Positions 58,968 to 64,000 of a DNA stretch of 64,000 nucleotides are shown piece by piece. Under the pieces are notes generated by a model that was not told the DNA's origin, ran no database searches, and was given only the letters and a program-made list of their open reading frames with translations. The DNA lies in NCBI GenBank assembly GCA_025765615.1, contig JAIVFJ010000018.1, forward strand, positions 186,001 through 250,000. Reading direction: 5' to 3'. The position numbers and the translations under genes were made by a program. Source of the stretch: Zopfochytrium polystomum (lineage: Eukaryota > Chytridiomycota > Chytridiomycetes > Chytridiales > Chytridiaceae). The first letter of the stretch is position 1. Each line of letters begins with the position of its first letter.

Positions 58968-59893
58968 CTGGACCACTTCATGTTCATTTGGTGCTAGTTC
59001 TGTGGAAGGTTGTCGTTCAGCTACCGCTGCTGGTCCTGGTTCTGGGAATTGATCTACGCGAACATTGGCTTCACGAAGGAGGTTGGTGATGTTTTGTTCA
59101 GTTGATGTAAGTTCATCTTTGCTGAGGAGTGGTGTTAGCTGATGAACGAGGTCCTGAGCAATATCCTCTGCTGCTGAGGTGCTGAGGCGAGGGAAACTGT
59201 CTTCTGCAACCACAAGGTCATCCAATCGATGAGTGATTACTCTACCCGTGCTGATGTCAATCAAACGAGCAATGGAACGACCAATGTTTCCAATGTAAAT
59301 TGCTGGTCGGGCGCGTTCTGCAAGCTTTTTAAACTGATGTGTTTGTCCACATTCCTTTGCTGTGATATGATACAAACATCCTGAGCCAAAAACTCTGAAT
59401 TGACTGATGCATGGAGGGAATCCAAGAAGCGTTTCAACTGGAGATAGTAATCCACGGCTGACGACAGGAAGTGTATTGATGATATCTACTGCATGTCGAA
59501 TCGCGTATCCCCACCATGACCATGGTGAACCAACATGTCTTGGAAGAGATTGTGTGAAAGGTCTCGTGCAAGATGGAAGAAGCCACATAGTTGTAGGTCC
59601 CAATCAGCGACCAAGTTGACAGGACATTCTGGAGCATATTGGGCACCTTCAATTATAAGTGTGATGTTGTTGGCGAGTGGTATGAGAGCTGTGCCGAATC
59701 CTTCACAAGTGAGAATAGGTCCTTCTTTGGCGATATGCATGCTAGATTTCTGCTGAGTATAACTATAGGGAATGAAGAGAGAGAAATCTCGAAGCGTTGT
59801 GACATTGCAACCGTTGTCGATGAGTACAGGAAAAGAAATTGGAAGGGAAGGGACGTTAACTGCTAATGCCCGGATTACTCTCGGGCCATCCAA
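58968..59893 (-). pseudogene. pol: Copia-B protease/integrase remnant, right arm
   Basis: The mirror image of the left-arm copy with the same protease site (DNG) and the same deletion of the integrase catalytic core. It ends at the CAG preceding the intron-like segment. Confidence 0.82.
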
Positions 59894-61292
59894 AAATCCT
59901 GTTGACTTTCATCTTGTTCGGTCTCTGATTTGAGTTGCGTTTCCATCCACAATTGCTGTTCTGCAGCATACTGCTCACTTTGCTGGTCATCCCAATCACC
60001 GTTCTGTAGCAGAAGTGCTTGGTTTTCAGGTATCTGCTGTTGTGGAGGGTTTGGTTGCTGGATTAAGAGCGCATTTGGGTTTGCTGGTGGTCGATTCTGT
60101 TGCTGTTGCTGCAATTGCTGAAGAAATGTGTTGGCACACTGTCGAGCAACATGACCATAGCCTCCACATGCATGACATTGGACTCCAAAAGACTGTTGCT
60201 GTGCAGGGTACCAACTCCCCCCAGAGCCGCGTCCCATTGCGGTACCACCTGTTGCTGTTCCACGTGAACTTAGTCCTCGCCATGTTCCTCGGCCTCGGCC
60301 AAAACCACCATATGGGCGCGGTGTGTACTGTTGGGACTGAGGGTTTTGGTACTGCAAGGTTGTTGGGCGGATATTAGGATACGGCTGGTACTGCTGAGGT
60401 TTATGATAACTGCTACGACTGCGGAGTTGACTATAGTGTACTTTTGGCCGAATAATTACATTTGCTGTTGGTGTAATGACTTCTGGAACGGCTGTTGTCA
60501 GGTCCCGCTCCTGTTGTGCTGCAAGTCGATCCCGCCTCTCATCATGTGTATTTTGGCGGGCGGTAGATTTAAATAAGGTGATTAGTTTAGTCAATGATGA
60601 AACAGAAGTGATAGGATTCCCTGCAAACATGAACGTATTGGCAACACCCATATCGATTAGTGTGTTGTTCAGGGCAGATACGAAGACTCGCACAACTTTG
60701 GAAAATGGTGTGATGCGACTGCGGATTTCCAGTGATGAACTTTCTGCAAAGCTTTCTACTTTGTGGTAAGCTGTAATGAAGCGCATTGCAAATGACTCGG
60801 ATGATTCTGCAGGTTCCATTTTTATACGTTCGAAATCATCAATAATTTCCTTTGCTAATCCTTGATCTGTTGTTTGACATGCAATCGCAATTTCTCCAAG
60901 CAGTGTGTAGGCAAAAATCTACCCTCGTCGGGGGAACTGTGGTAGAAGCTCTGGTTCAACATGTCGTTGAATGAGAAGGATACAGTATGCGTTCTGGTCT
61001 TCTGTCCCTGGGAGCCATTTGACCGGCTCACGCCCGTCTCGTGCAAATGCATAATGCTTGCCATGGTTGGGCCCCTGCGTACTCTGCATGTTGGGCCGAC
61101 ATTAGGATCATTGGGGTCCACTTGTTCATTGGGTAATACGTTAATTTGGTCTGGGTCGACGCAGTGGCGGAGACCATTGCTTTTGTTGGATAGTTCTGAA
61201 ATTAGGTCGTCCAGCCAATCTCCAAAATTTGCTGCGCCTTTGAGGATGGGGAATGCACGGGAAGCATACTTGATTTGATCACGCTCGCTCAT
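59875..61292 (-). pseudogene. gag: Copia-B Gag, right arm copy (broken)
   Basis: The exact reverse complement of the left-arm gag with the same frameshift and nonsense codon. The remaining open part (60819-59875) encodes the Gln-rich linker and zinc knuckle. Confidence 0.82.
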
Positions 61293-62181
61293 GCTTGGGA
61301 GGAAAATGTGTGAGAGCTTTGCAGGAGAATAGAAATTTGAAAGGCAGTGATTTCCCTGATTTAGTGGTAACCCTTCGTAGGGAATAGTAGCAGTCTTTAA
61401 GTCGACACTCAACAAGCGTGACACGACACTTGATGGTCAAGGTATGGGTGTGGATAGGTGGATAGGTGATGTAGCCAAGTTTGCACACGAGTGTAGCGAG
61501 TTGGGGACGAGAAAAACAGACTTGTCACGGGGTTTGAAGCGAAAATTGAGTAGTGGCACAACTGGATACTGCAAAATATGGTTGCAGCTCGTCGTTATTC
61601 AATATTCTGCAATGAAAGTAGATGTATCTGATTGATCACCGAGTGGAATCACGAAGATTGGGCGCTGAGCAATGCAGGAAAATTGGATTGAGGCAATTTG
61701 GTCTGGTTTTGGCTGAGTTGTGTTGGTGGGAAGCTCCAATACAGCAATTTCGACGAGTTGAGTGCTAATTGAACAGTAAAAACACGGACAGCTGTTATTC
61801 TGCAAGGAACCAGTCGAAGATCACGATATTTGGTGGGTAGATAGAACAAAAGGAGCACTTTCAAATGGTGGTAAGCGATTCCTAAAGCGATTGAAAGAAG
61901 TTGCAAACGTAAACTCTCGAAATTCGACGTTATCAGGTGGCTGATGTTGTGGATGAGTGCTTTTACACGCTCTGCGACGCTGCTGCAGTGAAAAACGATC
62001 GTCAAAACGTCTTCCCCAGTGTTAAAAGTGGTGTAGACGTGGTGGAATGGTGGGGGTACAAAAACTGAGCAAGTTGATAGTGTGATGGCGAGTGGCACTG
62101 CTTCTGTTTGCTCGTTCTGTGCGCTTTTCAAGTGTGTTGCTGTGTTCTGCACGTTGTTTATACTCCAGATGATTGGGATGG

Positions 62182-62195
62182 GTCACAATTTTGTA
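62182..62195 (-). promoter_or_regulatory. Copia-B primer-site region complementary to its own LTR
   Basis: The element strand TACAAAATTGTGAC pairs exactly with GTCACAATTTTGTA in the LTR (plus-strand 62313-62326). Relative to copia-A two positions differ, and both are compensated in the partner. Confidence 0.7.
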
Positions 62196-62441
62196 TGAAA
62201 GAAATGACAGCTGCTGTTTGTGGATGGTGGTGAACTACTCTGGTGGACCACTCTCTTGTGATGGTGAAGCTGAGGTGGGAGACTGTTGTACAATGTATGC
62301 TGTTTGGCTTTATACAAAATTGTGACAAAGACCAGGTGACAAAAAATGCACCAAATCCTCATCACAGTTGGTGCTCCCATGCACCACAGTGTGAGGTGTT
62401 GCTCCTGCACACAGCTTACTGCAAAAACCCAAAATCTAACA
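62196..62441 (-). repeat. Copia-B 5' LTR
   Basis: 246 bp, TGTTAG...TTTCA on the element strand, related to the copia-A LTR mainly at the ends and around TATAAAG. It is an exact mirror of 52681-52926. Confidence 0.92.
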
Positions 62442-63690
62442 AAAAAAGGATATCCGGTACGCACAAAATATTGCAGTGGCGCTGGGCCCGCTTGTGGCCT
62501 GATCCGCGTTGCGTCGCCGCCCTGATTCTGGCTCCATCAGCCCTTCTGCGTTTGTACCGACCAAGAGCGGACCATCTGCTTCAGTTAAGAGACCAAAGGG
62601 GCTCAAAAAATGTTTCATCCATCTTAAGTGTCGAGCCGTCGGTGTCGTCCACAAGATGGGGTGCGTCGCGTCGTAAGCTAATTTTTTTCCTAAAACTGTT
62701 GTGGCCGAAAGCCGCGGCAGCGGCGGGGTGTTGATAGTGGTTTAGGAAAAATCACTTTCCAGCGCTGTCGGGGGCAGAGAAAAACGAATCTTTCGGATCT
62801 GAGAGCCACAGATGGGGCCATTGTAGTGCCATTTCAATGCCAGTCAGTCGGCGGCCTCCTTGCACACCGCTCCAGCGCCCGTGCTCTGCTCAGTGGCGCT
62901 TACAACAACAACAGAGACCGCATCCACGGAGGGCGCCAGACAACAAGAAGATATGACCGTTTCCCCATAGTCCAACCTGTCTTGCGTTGGCCCCTTTCCT
63001 CCTTCACAGCCTGTTACTCCACCACTTCAAATCCCAAACCTCGTTGGCATGGAACGAGAGTGCAAAAAATCGTTGAGTGTCAAAATGATTCACCTGATTT
63101 CTGTCAAATACGGAATCCAATTAATAGTGACTGACTGATCTTGAAATTATAGTTCCCTGACCACCCTGCACCAACCAAGTGGATGAACCATCCACCCACA
63201 GCGTTTGCCCGGAGCTTGCGTCAGGGCGCCAGCCCTGACCCAAGCAACCCTTGCTGAGCCTAACTTCATCGTGGCCCTTCGTGGTCCGCCACACTACGTT
63301 TATATTTGCACGCCCATTGTGGCCAGCTACACTTGGTTCTTTGTCCATGCCGCTCTCTATAATCCGTCTGTACTTCGCTCACCTTGGGGCAGAACGGATA
63401 TCTGCTTGCTACTTGTCTGTCTTTTCCACCGCCCATCATCATCATTCGTTCGCCATTGCTGATTTCCACAGGCGAGGTGCCCACCACCACCACACCAGCA
63501 GCAGCTTCAGCAGCAGCTGCTACTGAAATCATTCGGGATGTTGCCTCCAATTGACTCGAATTGCCTTCAATGGCAGCCCTTTAACACTATATCGACCATG
63601 TGTGTAAGGGGTAAATTGGTCACAGTAGCTGCATTATTTGTGGCAATGGCGGCTACTGTCACTGGCAGGTGGTGGCGTCAGCAACAGTAG
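62442..63690. other. Unassigned spacer right of the palindrome
   Basis: No conserved domain or RNA gene was recognised. Short frames near 62826-63134 and 63205-63526 lack support. Higher GC than the copia block suggests host or older repeat sequence. Confidence 0.35.
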
Positions 63691-64000
63691 AGGGGGCCGA
63701 ACAGCAGAACGCTGCAGCGGCCCAGTTGCTGCCACTTCTCAGCTTGTGCTCAGCCGGCCCTCCAGGAGCACCCTTGAAAACAATCAGTGATGCACATGAT
63801 GGGGGCTGTTTGAGCTGCAAGTCAACTCAACTGTGAATCGAAGGTTGCTGTGCCCTGTTGTCCAAATGACCACTTTTTTGATCCCTTCAAAGCCAGATTC
63901 CTCTTTGGTACCATGTCAAAGAACACAGGCACCTCGTCCATGTTCCAGATTTCCTTTTGGTCACCCCAGCAAACAAGAATTCCAAAAAGGATGGAACTTT
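63690..64000 (-). pseudogene. pogo/Tigger-type DDE transposase fragment (partial at window edge)
   Basis: The minus-strand translation shows IWNMDEVPVFFDMVPKRNLALKGSKK, the first-Asp region of DDE_1 (CENP-B/pogo family) transposases. LRFTVELT and, in another frame, IVFKGAPGGPAE follow, resembling the family's TVVL...P..IFKG segment. Frame changes show a decayed copy. It continues beyond the window. Confidence 0.65.

Larger units (their letters stand above)
56187..62441 (-). mobile_element. Copia-B: LTR-bounded copia element with defective gag and integrase
   Basis: On the minus strand: 5' LTR 62441-62196, primer-site region 62195-62182, leader, gag (61292-59875), PR/IN remnant (59893-58968), intron-like segment (58967-58437), RT-RNase H (58436-56712), polypurine tract and 3' LTR (56427-56187, lacking five terminal bases). 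The two LTRs match along their shared length, which implies recent origin despite broken gag and deleted integrase core. No target duplication was found at the outer ends (GTAAC versus AAAAA, or CGATG). Confidence 0.9.

Overview
This is a eukaryotic and almost certainly fungal window. Host genes carry short GT-AG introns (about 50-100 nt), and the region contains a mitochondrial aspartate aminotransferase, an Old Yellow Enzyme, a type II P-type ATPase of the Na,K-ATPase class, a GT61-like glycosyltransferase, and Ty3/gypsy chromoviruses and Ty1/copia elements of the kind found in fungi. The alkali-cation P-ATPase and the retroelement content fit an early-diverging (zoosporic or mucoromycotan-type) fungus, but the exact lineage cannot be fixed from sequence alone.

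Layout. (1) 1-19500 is a gene-dense host block. On the minus strand it holds an endosomal-type Na+/H+ exchanger, a DUF2358/NTF2-like protein, mitochondrial aspartate aminotransferase and an F-box/LRR protein. On the plus strand it holds a Na,K-type P-ATPase, a RING protein with SUMO-interacting motifs (a likely SUMO-targeted ubiquitin ligase) and a flavin oxidoreductase. A START-domain lipid-binding protein follows on the minus strand. Poly-A, CA and CT microsatellites sit in introns and spacers. (2) 19530-33154 is a Ty3/gypsy chromovirus array: a 5' LTR and full gag, followed by three essentially identical 4160-bp units of 3'gag-pol-LTR. (3) 33155-38350 holds a LINE RNase H fragment and a decayed PIF1/Helitron-type helicase split by a rearranged copia copy with a target-site duplication. 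(4) 38535-42728 is a small host island with a single-pass membrane protein and a GT61-like glycosyltransferase. (5) 42736-45934 holds copia remnants, a solo Ty3 LTR, a tRNA-like SINE candidate and spacer. (6) 45935-52453 is an intact, recently inserted copia element on the minus strand (here 'copia-A') with identical LTRs and a GGAGA target duplication. (7) 52681-62441 is a second family ('copia-B') arranged as a giant palindrome with 3.5-kb arms. (8) The right edge carries a decayed pogo/Tigger-type transposase fragment.

The most unusual content lies in the retroelements. The Ty3 LTRs carry long uninterrupted heat-shock-element arrays and an 11-nt self-complementary primer site of the Tf1/sushi type. 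The two copia families share a covarying 14-nt complementarity between the LTR and the primer-site region. They also share a conserved intron-like sequence between integrase and reverse transcriptase, with a covarying RNA stem and phase-0 boundaries. The tandem array and the palindrome both look like products of aberrant cDNA self-joining or recombination, although long-read support is needed to exclude assembly effects.
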